From positions 2,418,001-2,482,000 of the forward strand of contig OZ245892.1 of assembly GCA_965229605.1 (NCBI GenBank): a stretch of DNA of 64,000 nt. The letters are read 5' to 3'. Every line of letters starts with the position of its first letter. Position 1 is the stretch's first letter. A program made the position numbers and the translations under genes. Origin of the DNA: G965229605 sp965229605 (lineage in GTDB: Bacteria; Pseudomonadota; Alphaproteobacteria; CBDDJK01). A model generated the notes under the pieces. The model was given only the letters and a program-made list of their open reading frames with translations, did no database searches and was not told where the DNA came from. Below, one piece after another: positions 51,498 to 60,429 of this stretch.

Positions 51498-51896
51498 ATG
51501 AACCAAAACCAAATGCTATACTATCAGGCCAAACTCGACTACGAAACCGATGCCTGGGACCTGCATACCGCCTTGAAAGAAGGAAAACCCTGGATCGTCG
51601 TCGATGGCCGCGCCCCGCAAGCCTATGAACGCGAACATATTCCAGGCGCAATCAATCTCCCACACAAAGACATCTGCGCAACAAAAACCGAAAACCTGGA
51701 GCGAAACAAAATCTATATCTGCTATTGTGATGGAATCGGTTGTAATGCCTCGACAAAAACAGCCCTCAAGCTGCTGACCCTTGGCTTTCAGGTCAAAGAA
51801 CTGCTTGGCGGACTCGATTGGTGGAAACGTGATGGCTACGAAACCGCAGGCACACACCCTCAAAGCGGAACAGAAGTCATCTGCGGATGCGGGTGA
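51498..51896 (+). CDS. Rhodanese-like domain protein
   Basis: 132 residues from the ATG at 51498, which follows AAAAGGA. ALKEGKPWIVVDGRAPQAYEREHIPGAINLPHKDI is the rhodanese core. The active-site loop CDGIGCNAS supplies the persulfide-forming Cys, and LGGLDWWKRDGY closes the fold. The end carries an extra CGC motif. It would carry or transfer sulfane sulfur in the cytosol. The distant sox genes on the same side may be metabolically related. Confidence 0.85.
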   Translation: MNQNQMLYYQAKLDYETDAWDLHTALKEGKPWIVVDGRAPQAYEREHIPGAINLPHKDICATKTENLERNKIYICYCDGIGCNASTKTALKLLTLGFQVKELLGGLDWWKRDGYETAGTHPQSGTEVICGCG

Positions 51897-51916
51897 TATA
51901 AAACTATGCGCGTGCT

Positions 51917-52381
51917 TTAAAGTGCCAGCTTTTTCATAAATGTAATTTTATCATCTCCAATATCCCAGAAATCTGGAATGCAGGCTACTTGCTTGTAATT
52001 ATTCTTTTTATAAAATTCTCTTGTCTCAAGATAGGCATCCATGCCCGAAGTATCAACAATAATCAGACGCGCACCCCGCGATAAAAGATAACCTTCCAAC
52101 GAAGCAACCATCATGGAACCTGTGCCTTTGCCTTGCGCACCCGTAGACACCGCAATCGCCAGCATGTTCCAGGAACCGTTCGTCAGTTTCTCTGGGACCG
52201 CATAGCAAAAACCAAAAATGCGGCCCTCACTGCTTGCCGTCATCCAGACCCCTGCATCCTCGGTGCCCGTAAAAAATCCCTCGATCATGTCCGGCAAAAA
52301 CGCACGCGGAAACAGGCCTGTTTCATCAAGAATTGATGAAATCCCCTCAATGTCACGCCTTATGGTTAAACGTATCTCCAT
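51917..52381 (-). CDS. GNAT family N-acetyltransferase
   Basis: 154 residues starting at ATG 52379-52381 (MEIRLTIRRDIEGISSILDE). STGAQGKGTGSMMVASLEGYL is the acetyl-CoA pyrophosphate-binding motif (Q-x-x-G-x-G), and the conserved FYKKNNYKQV closes the fold. A longer upstream frame would overlap the shared regulatory element and the ligase start, so it is rejected. Substrate unknown. It is divergent from the ligase and convergent with the rhodanese. Confidence 0.83.
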   Translation of the reverse strand: MEIRLTIRRDIEGISSILDETGLFPRAFLPDMIEGFFTGTEDAGVWMTASSEGRIFGFCYAVPEKLTNGSWNMLAIAVSTGAQGKGTGSMMVASLEGYLLSRGARLIIVDTSGMDAYLETREFYKKNNYKQVACIPDFWDIGDDKITFMKKLAL

Positions 52382-52416
52382 GCCAATTCCATCAAAAATC
52401 CAGAACAATTCGGTCA

Positions 52417-52450
52417 ATGCAGAATAATTTAGACTCCTGCAACAGATATT
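52417..52450 (+). promoter_or_regulatory. Shared upstream element, copy 2 (ligase gene)
   Basis: Second copy of the element at 51404-51437 (19 of 20 bases alike in the first part). It lies about 50-80 nt upstream of the AMP-dependent ligase start. Confidence 0.45.
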
Positions 52451-52496
52451 TATATAGCAAAAAGATAGAAATGATCTCATCCGGGATTTGCACTTC

Positions 52497-54092
52497 ATGC
52501 ACCAGTATTACGACCAACGCTATCGCCATATGACCATCGGGGAGGTTCTGCATACCTGCGCAAATCGCTTTGAAAACCGCCCCTTCATCACCATGGCCGG
52601 TGAAAGCAATGGTCTCAGCTATGCAGAATTTGAAAGAATGACCAATTCGATAGCCCACGGCTTGCTCAAGCTTGGCAAACCAAACAGCGGCTATTGCGCC
52701 ATCATGCTTGAAAACTCAATCGAATATGTGGCCCTGACCTATGCCCTCAAGAAAACAGATATTACAGAAGTTTCAGTCAACCGGGCCTTTCGCGGCGATG
52801 CCCTGGCCCGCATGATCAATGCCACAAAAACAGAAATTCTGGTCACATCGCCTGCCCATTTCCCGGCCCTGGTCGCTATTCGCGACCAGCTCCACACGCT
52901 TGAAACGATTATCACGCTGGGTGGATGCGGGGTTTTTGAAAAAGACTTTCATCCCTTAAATATCCTTGATTTCAATATCTTATACAGCGACAAGACCAGC
53001 CATATCCGGGCCCAAAAAGCCGATACCGACCTGGCAACCATCCATTTTACATCCGGGACCACCGGGACTTCAAAAGGATGCCGCTTATCGCATCGCTATG
53101 GCGTGCGCACTGCGGAAAATGTCATCCCGCCTTTCCGGGTAACCCGCGAAGATTGTATCTATACACCTTACCCGCTCAGCCATATCGGACCCGCCTATTA
53201 CGATATTCTGCCAACAATGATGACCGGCGGGCGCGTTATATTGCGCGATGGCTTTTCGCTCTCGCAATTCTGGCCAGAAGTCACCCGGCACAAGGCCACC
53301 TGGTTTCTCTGTCTGGGATCGGTGCAGCAACTCCTCTGGTCGCAGGCAGAAAGCCCATTGGATAAAAGCCACAGCATGACCCGCATGTGGGCCACACCGG
53401 CCCCGGTTGATCGCCAGGCCTTTCAAGACCGCTTCAATCTCCATCTGATCCCCGGCGGCGGCTATGGGTCAACCGATGCCGGATGGGTGGTGGTTCCGCA
53501 ATGGGACCATGCGGGCGGAATCACCCTGCCCGAATTTGACCTGATCATCGCTGACGAAAACGACCAGCCGCTGCCTCCACATAGCAGCGGGGAAATTCTA
53601 ATCCGGGCAAAAGAACCCGGAATCATGTCTGATGGCTATCATAATATGCCAGAACGCACGCAAAAAAGCTGGCGCAACGGCTGGTTTCACACCGGCGATA
53701 TTGGCAAGCTGGATGACTCCGGGCTTTTCTACTTTATCTGCCGCACCGCCGAACGTATTCGGGTCAAAGGGGAAATGGTCTCGGCCTTTGAAGTCGAAGA
53801 AGCCGCCTTGAAAGACCCGGCACTCGCCGATTGCGCGGCGGTCGGAATTGCAAGCGATTTAGGCGAAGAGGAAATCTGTTTATGCGTTACCCTGAAACCA
53901 CAAGAAAAACGCACCGAAGCCCAGATTATCGCTCACTGCAAAAACCATCTGGCAAAATTCATGGTCCCCGCCAAAATCCTCTTTATGGAGTCGCTGCCCC
54001 GCACCCCAACCGGAAAAGTCGAAAAGACCAAACTGCTTGAAACCCTCACGCAGAACAATGACGATTTAAAAACTCAACCAGTAAATCCGTGA
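52497..54092 (+). CDS. AMP-dependent acyl-CoA ligase (ANL superfamily, CaiC-like)
   Basis: 531 residues. The P-loop ATIHFTSGTTGTSKGCRLSH, the A5 motif GGGYGSTDAGW, A7 GWFHTGDIGKLDDSGLFYF, A8 RIRVKGEMVSAFEVEEA and the catalytic Lys in PRTPTGKVEKTKL are all present. The overall pattern resembles crotonobetaine/carnitine-CoA ligases and may serve betaine-like or DMSP-type acids; exact substrate cannot be told. ATG at 52497 is preferred over a TTG three codons upstream. It overlaps the convergent hydrolase gene by 47 nt. Confidence 0.85.
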   Translation: MHQYYDQRYRHMTIGEVLHTCANRFENRPFITMAGESNGLSYAEFERMTNSIAHGLLKLGKPNSGYCAIMLENSIEYVALTYALKKTDITEVSVNRAFRGDALARMINATKTEILVTSPAHFPALVAIRDQLHTLETIITLGGCGVFEKDFHPLNILDFNILYSDKTSHIRAQKADTDLATIHFTSGTTGTSKGCRLSHRYGVRTAENVIPPFRVTREDCIYTPYPLSHIGPAYYDILPTMMTGGRVILRDGFSLSQFWPEVTRHKATWFLCLGSVQQLLWSQAESPLDKSHSMTRMWATPAPVDRQAFQDRFNLHLIPGGGYGSTDAGWVVVPQWDHAGGITLPEFDLIIADENDQPLPPHSSGEILIRAKEPGIMSDGYHNMPERTQKSWRNGWFHTGDIGKLDDSGLFYFICRTAERIRVKGEMVSAFEVEEAALKDPALADCAAVGIASDLGEEEICLCVTLKPQEKRTEAQIIAHCKNHLAKFMVPAKILFMESLPRTPTGKVEKTKLLETLTQNNDDLKTQPVNP

Positions 54093-54909
54093 TCTTTTCA
54101 GGCTGGTCTTCCATGGCGAAATGCCCGCAGTCTTCTAAAATATGCAGCTGCGATCCGGGAATATCCCCGTGTAGCCTCCGGGCCCAGTCCGTCACCTGCC
54201 AGCCATCCTCCGCCCCCCAGATCAGCTGAACAGGGCGATCTCCCAGTTTGGGATAATCCGCCGCGACCTCGGCCGTATGTTTGGGGTCATAATGACGAAC
54301 CTGATGCTGAAATAAACTCGCCTGACCAACCGGCCCGCAAATAAAATCCAGAAAGACCTCCAGCGCATCCTCCGAAAAACGCTGCTTATAATACACCGTC
54401 GAATAAAGCCAATCCCGGAAATGCGCCCGGTGCTGATCAGCAGGCGCCTTGATCAAGGACTCCAGCCCGGCCTGCATCTGCTCTTTCGTCCGCTTGGACG
54501 GCCAACTGTCATAACTCACCACATCAATCAGGGTCAATGTGCGGACAGACTCTGGCGACTGAAGGGCAAAACGCTGCGCAACGCCGCCGCCAATATCATG
54601 GGCAATAACATGCAGGCTCTCTAGCCCCCAATGCGCCAGCAAGCCTTCAAGCACCGGCACCTGCCCGCTGACTGATGTGTCAACCGCCGGGTCACATGGA
54701 CGTTCCGACAAACCATAGCCCAGCAGGTCAAAAACATGCACTCTATAGCCCGCCGCAACCAGCCCGGGCAGGATATTGCGCCAGATATACGAAGAAGACG
54801 GCGTGCCATGGATAAGAACAACCGGCTCGCCTTGCCCACCTTTAGTATGGACTCCATAAGCAATCCGCGCCCCGTTAATCAGGATATGTTGATCGACAAG
54901 ATGTTTCAT
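54046..54909 (-). CDS. Alpha/beta hydrolase, haloalkane-dehalogenase-like
   Basis: 287 residues from the ATG at 54907-54909. VVLIHGTPSSSYIWRNILPGL is the oxyanion HGxP region. The nucleophile elbow is AHDIGGG, with Asp where serine hydrolases have Ser, as in haloalkane/haloacetate dehalogenases and epoxide hydrolases. LIWGAEDGWQ and the His in DCGHFAMEDQPEKI complete the triad. ATG lies 13 nt after the ChrA stop, so the two are probably co-transcribed. The actual substrate is unknown. Confidence 0.82.
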   Translation of the reverse strand: MKHLVDQHILINGARIAYGVHTKGGQGEPVVLIHGTPSSSYIWRNILPGLVAAGYRVHVFDLLGYGLSERPCDPAVDTSVSGQVPVLEGLLAHWGLESLHVIAHDIGGGVAQRFALQSPESVRTLTLIDVVSYDSWPSKRTKEQMQAGLESLIKAPADQHRAHFRDWLYSTVYYKQRFSEDALEVFLDFICGPVGQASLFQHQVRHYDPKHTAEVAADYPKLGDRPVQLIWGAEDGWQVTDWARRLHGDIPGSQLHILEDCGHFAMEDQPEKITDLLVEFLNRHCSA

Positions 54910-54922
54910 ATGGGGGCCTTGA

Positions 54923-56203
54923 TCAGACGGGAATAAACAGCGAAGACACGACACCAAGCACTGAACAGATACCAAGCACATAAATAATATTGATATGGCG
55001 TATGATGAGTAGATAATAGCTCAGGATTGAAAAGGCCAGGACGAAAACATTCACCGAGTGCAAGTCGGGCCACCACAGCTTGATAGAAAGGACAGTTTTC
55101 TGGGAGATTTGGTCAAAAAGCACATGCAGTCCGAACCAGAGTGAGAGGCTTAATATGACCCCGACGACGGCGGCGGTAATTGCTGAGAGGGTATTTTTGA
55201 GGCGCGGTTGTGCGATGATCCACTCGATATAGGGGGCTCCGGCGAATATCCAGAGGAAGCAGGGTGCGAATGTGACCCATAGCACGAGTAAAGCGGCCAG
55301 CATTGCGAGGGTTAGGCCTTCTTTTTGAAACCCGGCAATAAATCCGACGAACTGCGTGACGAGGATGAGGGGTCCGGGGGTTGTTTCTGCGAGTCCGAGT
55401 CCATCGATCATTTGCGCGGTTGTCAGCCATTTGAGGTCAAAGACGGCTTCCTGGGACATATAGGCCAGTACGGCGTAGGCGCCACCGAATGTTACGGTTG
55501 CGAGTTTGGAGAAGAAGGCGCCGACTTCATACAGGAATCCCTGGTCGGTTATCCAGCCGACAAGAGCAAGAGGCACAAGCCATATGGAGAGCCAGAGCAG
55601 GATGGTTTTGAGGGTTTGGCGGAAGGAAACGGTCGCGGGTCTGGTGTTTTCGCGGGTTTCGGTTTGTTTTGGGCTGAAAAATCCAAAAAGAGCGGCACTG
55701 GCGATAATAAGCGGATAGGGCAGATCAAGGGCGAAGATGCCAAGGAAGGCGATGGCTGCGATAGCCCAGTGTTCTTTTTGCAGGAGGGCTTTTTTGGACA
55801 CCCGCAACAGGGCTTCGATGACGACGATCAGCACGGTTGCTTTTACGCCGAGAAAGGCCTGTTCCAGCCAGTTCGTATGGCCGAAATAGGCATAAAGCAG
55901 CGCAAGGAGGAGAATGATCAGTGCGCCTGGCAGAACAAACAGCAAGCCTGCGATCAGGCCGCCTGGCGTACCATGCAATCGCCAGCCGATATAGGTGGCA
56001 AGCTGCATGGCTTCGGGGCCCGGCAATAACATACAAAAACTTAAAGCCCCGAGATATTGTTTTTCCTCCAGCCATTTTTTCTCATCGACAAAGACCTTGT
56101 GCATCAAAGAAATCTGGGCGGCTGGCCCCCCAAAAGACAGGAGTCCGATTTTAAGACAGGTTTTGGTGGTTTCCCCTAGCGTTGGCTTTTCAAGATATTT
56201 CAT
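54923..56203 (-). CDS. chrA: ChrA-family chromate transporter
   Basis: 426 residues in two homologous halves, the long-chain bidomain type. The first half begins CLKIGLLSFGGPAAQISLMHKVFV and has LPGPEAMQLATYIGWRLHGTPGGLIAGLLFVLPG; the second has LATVTFGGAYAVLAYMSQEAV and GLAETTPGPLILVTQFVGF. Both carry the CHR-family GG and PGP motifs. It exports chromate from the cytosol, at least in characterised members; a physiological role in sulfate-like anion handling has also been suggested. Confidence 0.88.
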   Translation of the reverse strand: MKYLEKPTLGETTKTCLKIGLLSFGGPAAQISLMHKVFVDEKKWLEEKQYLGALSFCMLLPGPEAMQLATYIGWRLHGTPGGLIAGLLFVLPGALIILLLALLYAYFGHTNWLEQAFLGVKATVLIVVIEALLRVSKKALLQKEHWAIAAIAFLGIFALDLPYPLIIASAALFGFFSPKQTETRENTRPATVSFRQTLKTILLWLSIWLVPLALVGWITDQGFLYEVGAFFSKLATVTFGGAYAVLAYMSQEAVFDLKWLTTAQMIDGLGLAETTPGPLILVTQFVGFIAGFQKEGLTLAMLAALLVLWVTFAPCFLWIFAGAPYIEWIIAQPRLKNTLSAITAAVVGVILSLSLWFGLHVLFDQISQKTVLSIKLWWPDLHSVNVFVLAFSILSYYLLIIRHINIIYVLGICSVLGVVSSLFIPV

Positions 56204-56346
56204 ATGGAAGCCAACTTTCCATTAGTTTAAAATAAGGGGCTGTCCTAGATAACTACTTTTCGCCATCTCGCCTTGCCGAAAAGCCCCTAAATAGCTACAT
56301 TGACGATAAACTAACAAAGTCCGGGAGACAATACGGGAGGCCCTAA

Positions 56347-56781
56347 ATGACTAAAACATGGGTGGAAAAAAGAGACGGCGGGAAGGTCCCGCAGGTAAAA
56401 ATTCTTGATAAAAAATTCGCCGGAATGCCGGAAGGATGCAAAATGCTGGTTTCTTCTCCGGGTGAGATTGATGCGTTTATCCGTTCTATTCCAGCGCAGA
56501 GTCTGGTCTCGCCAAAAGAAATGCGTGACCAGCTTGCCGATAGACATGACGCCGATGCCACCTGCCCGGCATCAACCGGGGTTTTTCTGCGCATCGTCTG
56601 TGAAGCCGCTTTGGAAGAACGGGCGCAAGGTCGACCGCTGGCTGATATAACCCCTTTCTGGCGGCTTGACCTTGAAAACACCTCAACCGCCGAAAAACTC
56701 AGTATCTCCAAAGAAGAATTAGCGCGGATACGCCAGCAGGATAGCAAAATCCATGCGTCCAACCAGGCACCCGGTCATTGA
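56347..56781 (+). CDS. Conserved protein of unknown function
   Basis: 144 residues, soluble, preceded by GGGAGG. It contains DATCPASTGVFLRIVCEAALEE and ITPFWRLDLENTSTAEKLS, a pattern I recall from small conserved proteobacterial and bacteroidetes proteins without a function. No catalytic motif is obvious. It converges with the DUF1905 gene 19 nt away. Confidence 0.65.
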   Translation: MTKTWVEKRDGGKVPQVKILDKKFAGMPEGCKMLVSSPGEIDAFIRSIPAQSLVSPKEMRDQLADRHDADATCPASTGVFLRIVCEAALEERAQGRPLADITPFWRLDLENTSTAEKLSISKEELARIRQQDSKIHASNQAPGH

Positions 56782-56800
56782 TCAGCCTGAACCTGTTTGC

Positions 56801-57118
56801 TTACACAGCAACAGCAATCGAAACCGACAAGGAATCCCCGACTGCAAGATTTTCGTTGCGCCGCACCGCCGCCTTGATCGGCAGCAAAAACCCGTTTGAC
56901 GCTTTATCGGGAAATAAAGAGGTCTGCCATTCTGTCTTTCCAATCCGCGCCTTGACACGGACGGTCCCAAACCCCGGCTGCTTCTGCCGCACGAATTTGA
57001 TCTGGTCGGCTATGTCCCCCGGCAAGGTCACAAAATGCCAAGCATTTGCATTTTTAACTCCATCCGCCCCCGGATAGACCCATAATTCCGCCGTAAAATC
57101 TAAATCCAGATCAATCAT
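56801..57118 (-). CDS. DUF1905 domain protein
   Basis: 105 residues from the ATG at 57116-57118. NAWHFVTLPGDIADQIKF, GFGTVRVKARIGKTEWQTSLFPDKASNGFLLPIKAAVRRNENL is the entire conserved DUF1905 beta-barrel-like domain. Function unknown. It starts 4 nt after dinB's stop, so it is co-transcribed with it. Confidence 0.85.
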   Translation of the reverse strand: MIDLDLDFTAELWVYPGADGVKNANAWHFVTLPGDIADQIKFVRQKQPGFGTVRVKARIGKTEWQTSLFPDKASNGFLLPIKAAVRRNENLAVGDSLSVSIAVAV

Positions 57119-57122
57119 TTTA

Positions 57123-58403
57123 TCATTTTCTGGGCTGGAAAGCTGACAGGGTGCGGGCGGAAAGGATCGCGTTTTTTCCCATTTTTTCACGGATATCGGC
57201 TAGGGTCTGTTCGCGCTTTTTAAGGGTTTCCAGTTCTGGCCAGGCAAGGTCGGGCGGGTCGGCTGCATCAGCAGGATGGAGGTCTCCCGCCGCCACCCCG
57301 ATCAGGCGATAAAAATTCCCTTTCGGTTGTTTTTCAAGTAAAAGAACGGCGGCTTCATAAAGTCGCTGGCTTAATAATGTTGGACTATTGAGCTGGCGGG
57401 CCACAGTCTTTGACTTAAAATCCGGGCTCTTTAATTTCAAAGTCACTGATTGTGCCGAAAAGCCCTCTTTGCGCAAGCGCATCGACAATTTTTCGCAAAT
57501 CATCCACAGTCGGTCCTTTAAGAAATCAGGGTCTGCGCTGTCATGGTCAAAGGTGGTTTCGCTGGACAGGCTTTTGGTTTCATGACGCTTGCCCAGCTGC
57601 CGTTCATCAATCCCGCGGGCGCGATCATAGAGATACTGGCCTTGCGTGCCGAATTTATCCATCAACCAGGCATAGGGCTGATTGCGCAGATCACGGATTG
57701 TTTCAATGCCATAACGCAACAGCCTTGTGACCATGCGCGGGCCGACACCGGGAATGATTGAAACCGGCTGACCGGACAGGAAAGCAAGGGCATCGGCCTG
57801 TCCGATGATAAAAAAGCCGCGCGGTTTATCCTGATCAGAGGCTATTTTTGCCAGAAATTTATTATAGGAAAGACCGATAGAGACGGTAATCCTGACCTCT
57901 TGTTCGATTTTCTGGACCAGTTTGGCGAGAACTTGGGCAGGTGGGCCGCCGTGCAGTCGCTGTGTCCCTGAAAGATCAAGATAGGCTTCATCGATTGAAA
58001 CCGGTTCGACCAGCGGGGTTGTACTATTCATAATTTCGCGGATTTGTCGGCTGGCTTCGCTATATTTTTTGCCGTTGGGAGGGATAACCACGGCATTCGG
58101 GCATAGTTGCAAGGCTTTAAACATTGGCATTGCCGAGCGCACGCCATAGGTCCTGGCGACATAGCAGCAGGTTGAGACAACCCCGCGCCGTCCGCCGCCG
58201 ACAATGACGGGTTGGTCTTTCAAGGCCGGGTTATCGCGTTTTTCGATATTTGCAAAGAAGGCATCACAATCAAGATGCGCGATTGCCAGTTCCGTCAGTT
58301 CATTATGGAGGAATAATCTGCTTTTGGCGCAGGCAGGGCAAGTTTTCTGGCCATTTTCAGGCGTAAAAAGGTTAAAACAGTCCCGGCAGAGTATGGTGGA
58401 CAT
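57123..58403 (-). CDS. dinB: DNA polymerase IV (Y family) with N-terminal zinc ribbon
   Basis: 426 residues. LAIAHLDCDAFFANIEKRDNP carries the first catalytic Asp of Y-family polymerases; SIDEAYLDLSGTQRL the second pair; GPRMVTRLLRYGIETIRDL the helix-hairpin-helix. Residues 6-25 add a CRDC...CPAC zinc-ribbon-like element seen in some alphaproteobacterial DinB proteins. It performs error-prone lesion bypass, usually under SOS control; no clear LexA box was found upstream. The usual C-terminal beta-clamp peptide cannot be assigned confidently. Confidence 0.92.
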   Translation of the reverse strand: MSTILCRDCFNLFTPENGQKTCPACAKSRLFLHNELTELAIAHLDCDAFFANIEKRDNPALKDQPVIVGGGRRGVVSTCCYVARTYGVRSAMPMFKALQLCPNAVVIPPNGKKYSEASRQIREIMNSTTPLVEPVSIDEAYLDLSGTQRLHGGPPAQVLAKLVQKIEQEVRITVSIGLSYNKFLAKIASDQDKPRGFFIIGQADALAFLSGQPVSIIPGVGPRMVTRLLRYGIETIRDLRNQPYAWLMDKFGTQGQYLYDRARGIDERQLGKRHETKSLSSETTFDHDSADPDFLKDRLWMICEKLSMRLRKEGFSAQSVTLKLKSPDFKSKTVARQLNSPTLLSQRLYEAAVLLLEKQPKGNFYRLIGVAAGDLHPADAADPPDLAWPELETLKKREQTLADIREKMGKNAILSARTLSAFQPRK

Positions 58404-58435
58404 TCACTATATTAGGGTTCTGACCCTGGCTCCGG

Positions 58436-59125
58436 TTATTCGACGACAAGATCGCTGAGCACTTCTTCATCTGGTGTGACGTCCAGAATAACAGCGCGGG
58501 AGAGTATTTCAACCCTGTCTTTGCAGTTTTTCATACAAGGCAATCCGTCGGAGATTTGGGGGGTATCGGGTCGATCATCGGTAAAGAATTGTGTTTCGTT
58601 TGGCAGTCGGACAGAGGTAAAATTCTGGTTACTGAGGACGAATTGATCATCAGTGACGACATCGTTCATATAGAGCAGATAGGCGATGGTTCCATAGACC
58701 TCGTCGGGGGTGAGCGACTGGGCTTCGCCAAAGGGCATGGCCCGATAGATATAGTCATAGAGCGTTGACAGATAGGGCCAATAGGAGCCGGTTGTTTTGA
58801 CGGGCCGGTCGGAGGTCAAGGTATCTTGTCCTCCGGCGAGGACGGGCCAGCGGTCGATTCCTTCACCGAAGTCGCCGTGGCAATAGGCGCATTTTTCGGA
58901 AAAGACTTCTTCGCCGTATTCGACCGAGGCCGAGCCGACGGGGAGTCCTTGTCCATCGGGGCGCACATCGATATCCCAAGCGGCGATTTCTTCGGGGAGG
59001 GCGGTGCGGCCGATATTGAATGAATCATCTGCAAAGCTGCCAGAAGAGAAAAGAACAGAGGGGAAAAGAGCAGCGCAGAAAACCAGGCCTGCACATCCAA
59101 GGGCAGAATTAAGAAATTTCGACAT
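58436..59125 (-). CDS. soxD: Sulfite dehydrogenase cytochrome subunit SoxD
   Basis: 229 residues with signal peptide MSKFLNSALGCAGLVFCAAL. CAYCH at 79-83 is the heme c site. The sequence YGEEVFSEKCAYCHGDFGEG, WPYLSTLYDYIYRAMPFG and the Met-containing PFGEAQSLTPDEVYGTIAYLLYMNDVV are typical of SoxD. The C-terminal Cys pair CMKNC is also present; a second heme motif is not seen. The ATG overlaps soxC by 17 nt. It transfers electrons from SoxC sulfane oxidation. An in-frame upstream extension is rejected because it hides the signal peptide. Confidence 0.88.
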   Translation of the reverse strand: MSKFLNSALGCAGLVFCAALFPSVLFSSGSFADDSFNIGRTALPEEIAAWDIDVRPDGQGLPVGSASVEYGEEVFSEKCAYCHGDFGEGIDRWPVLAGGQDTLTSDRPVKTTGSYWPYLSTLYDYIYRAMPFGEAQSLTPDEVYGTIAYLLYMNDVVTDDQFVLSNQNFTSVRLPNETQFFTDDRPDTPQISDGLPCMKNCKDRVEILSRAVILDVTPDEEVLSDLVVE

Positions 59126-60401
59126 TTTCGACCTCCCCGGATGCAGCAACCGCCCAGGTCTGAATCCCGTTGTTGTGATAGATTGAGTTGGTGCCGCGGG
59201 CCTGGCGTAGCTGTTGTTTGGTTGGCTGGATGGAACCTGCTGTATCATAGGCCCGGGACTGCAAAAGCAAGGGTTTTCCGGTCCAGTCGAAATTGACATA
59301 AAAGCGGGTCAGGCATTTTGGCAGGATTGGGTCGGCCAGTTCGGCTTCGACCCAGTTTTTGCCGCCATCAAGTGTGACATCGACCCGGGAGATAGAGCCA
59401 CGCCCGGACCAGGCAAGGCCGGTCAAGACCCGCTGGCCACGGGCTGTCACCGTGCGTTCAGGGCTTGGGTCGGTGATTACGGATTTTACATCCATTTCAT
59501 AGCTAAAGCGGCGGGCACGTCCATCTGCCAGAAGATCGGTATATTTGGAAGTTTCTTCGCGCGCATGCCAAGGCTGATCGCCGACTTCAATCCGGCGAAT
59601 CCATTTAACCCACATATTGCCTTCCCAGCCGGGCAGGACCAGTCGGGCCGGATAGCCCTGTTCGGGGCGCAAGGCTTCACCATTCATGCGAAAAGCAATC
59701 AGGCAATCATCCAGCGCCTTTTCGATGGGGACCGAGCGATTCATGCCGCTGGCATCCCCGCCTTCAGCCATCAGCCATTTTGCCCTGGGCTTTAATCCGC
59801 ATTCATTCAGCAGCAAGGAGAGTTTAACCCCGGTATATTGGACACAATGGACCATTCCATGGGTAAATTGCACGCCGTTAAGCTGGGCACCCCGCCATTC
59901 CATCCCGCCATTGGCTGCACATTCCAGGAAATAGAATTTATTGGTGCGCGGAAAACGCTGTAAATCATCATAGGTAAAGACCAGCGGCTTTTCGACCAGC
60001 CCGTGAATCATCAAGCGATAGCGGCCAGGGTCAACATCTATCGACCCGGCGTGATGGCGTTCAAAGCAGAGGCCATTGGGCGTGATGATTCCATCCAGCG
60101 CATGCAGAGGCGTGAAATTGACCGATGAAACCGGGTCCGCCGTAAGCCAGGGGACATGGCGGCGGATAACCGCTTTTTCATAGGGCGACGGGCTGCCATA
60201 GGGCCGGGCGTCCACCCCTTCGCCCAGATAATGGGCTGAATCGGGCAGATTGGTGATGGCTGTATCCGGGGTTTGAGCCCTGACAGGAGAATGGGCAAGC
60301 GATCCGGCAAGCATGCCCCCGCCCGCACCGGCAATAAAACCTCTTCTGGAGAGAGTCGCCGGTTTTTGCTTTTCTTCTGTGCGGCTTTTTTCCTTCTTCA
60401 T
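59109..60401 (-). CDS. soxC: Sulfane dehydrogenase molybdenum subunit SoxC
   Basis: 430 residues with a Tat signal (LSRRGFIAGAGGG). The Mo-cofactor Cys161 lies in YFLECAANGG of the sulfite-oxidase fold; HGLVEKPLVFTYDDLQRFP and LPGWEGNMWVKWIRRIEVGDQPW follow, then the Mo-co dimerisation domain. SoxCD oxidises the SoxY-bound sulfane sulfur in the periplasm. ATG 60399-60401 follows GGGAGG; it starts 28 nt after soxB. Confidence 0.93.
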   Translation of the reverse strand: MKKEKSRTEEKQKPATLSRRGFIAGAGGGMLAGSLAHSPVRAQTPDTAITNLPDSAHYLGEGVDARPYGSPSPYEKAVIRRHVPWLTADPVSSVNFTPLHALDGIITPNGLCFERHHAGSIDVDPGRYRLMIHGLVEKPLVFTYDDLQRFPRTNKFYFLECAANGGMEWRGAQLNGVQFTHGMVHCVQYTGVKLSLLLNECGLKPRAKWLMAEGGDASGMNRSVPIEKALDDCLIAFRMNGEALRPEQGYPARLVLPGWEGNMWVKWIRRIEVGDQPWHAREETSKYTDLLADGRARRFSYEMDVKSVITDPSPERTVTARGQRVLTGLAWSGRGSISRVDVTLDGGKNWVEAELADPILPKCLTRFYVNFDWTGKPLLLQSRAYDTAGSIQPTKQQLRQARGTNSIYHNNGIQTWAVAASGEVENVEIS

Positions 60402-60429
60402 TATGCGACCTCCCTTTACATATGCGTCT

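Noticed and set aside
59214..59795. Open frame opposite soxC
   Set aside because: Antisense shadow of a well-supported gene; composition explained by the codon bias of soxC.
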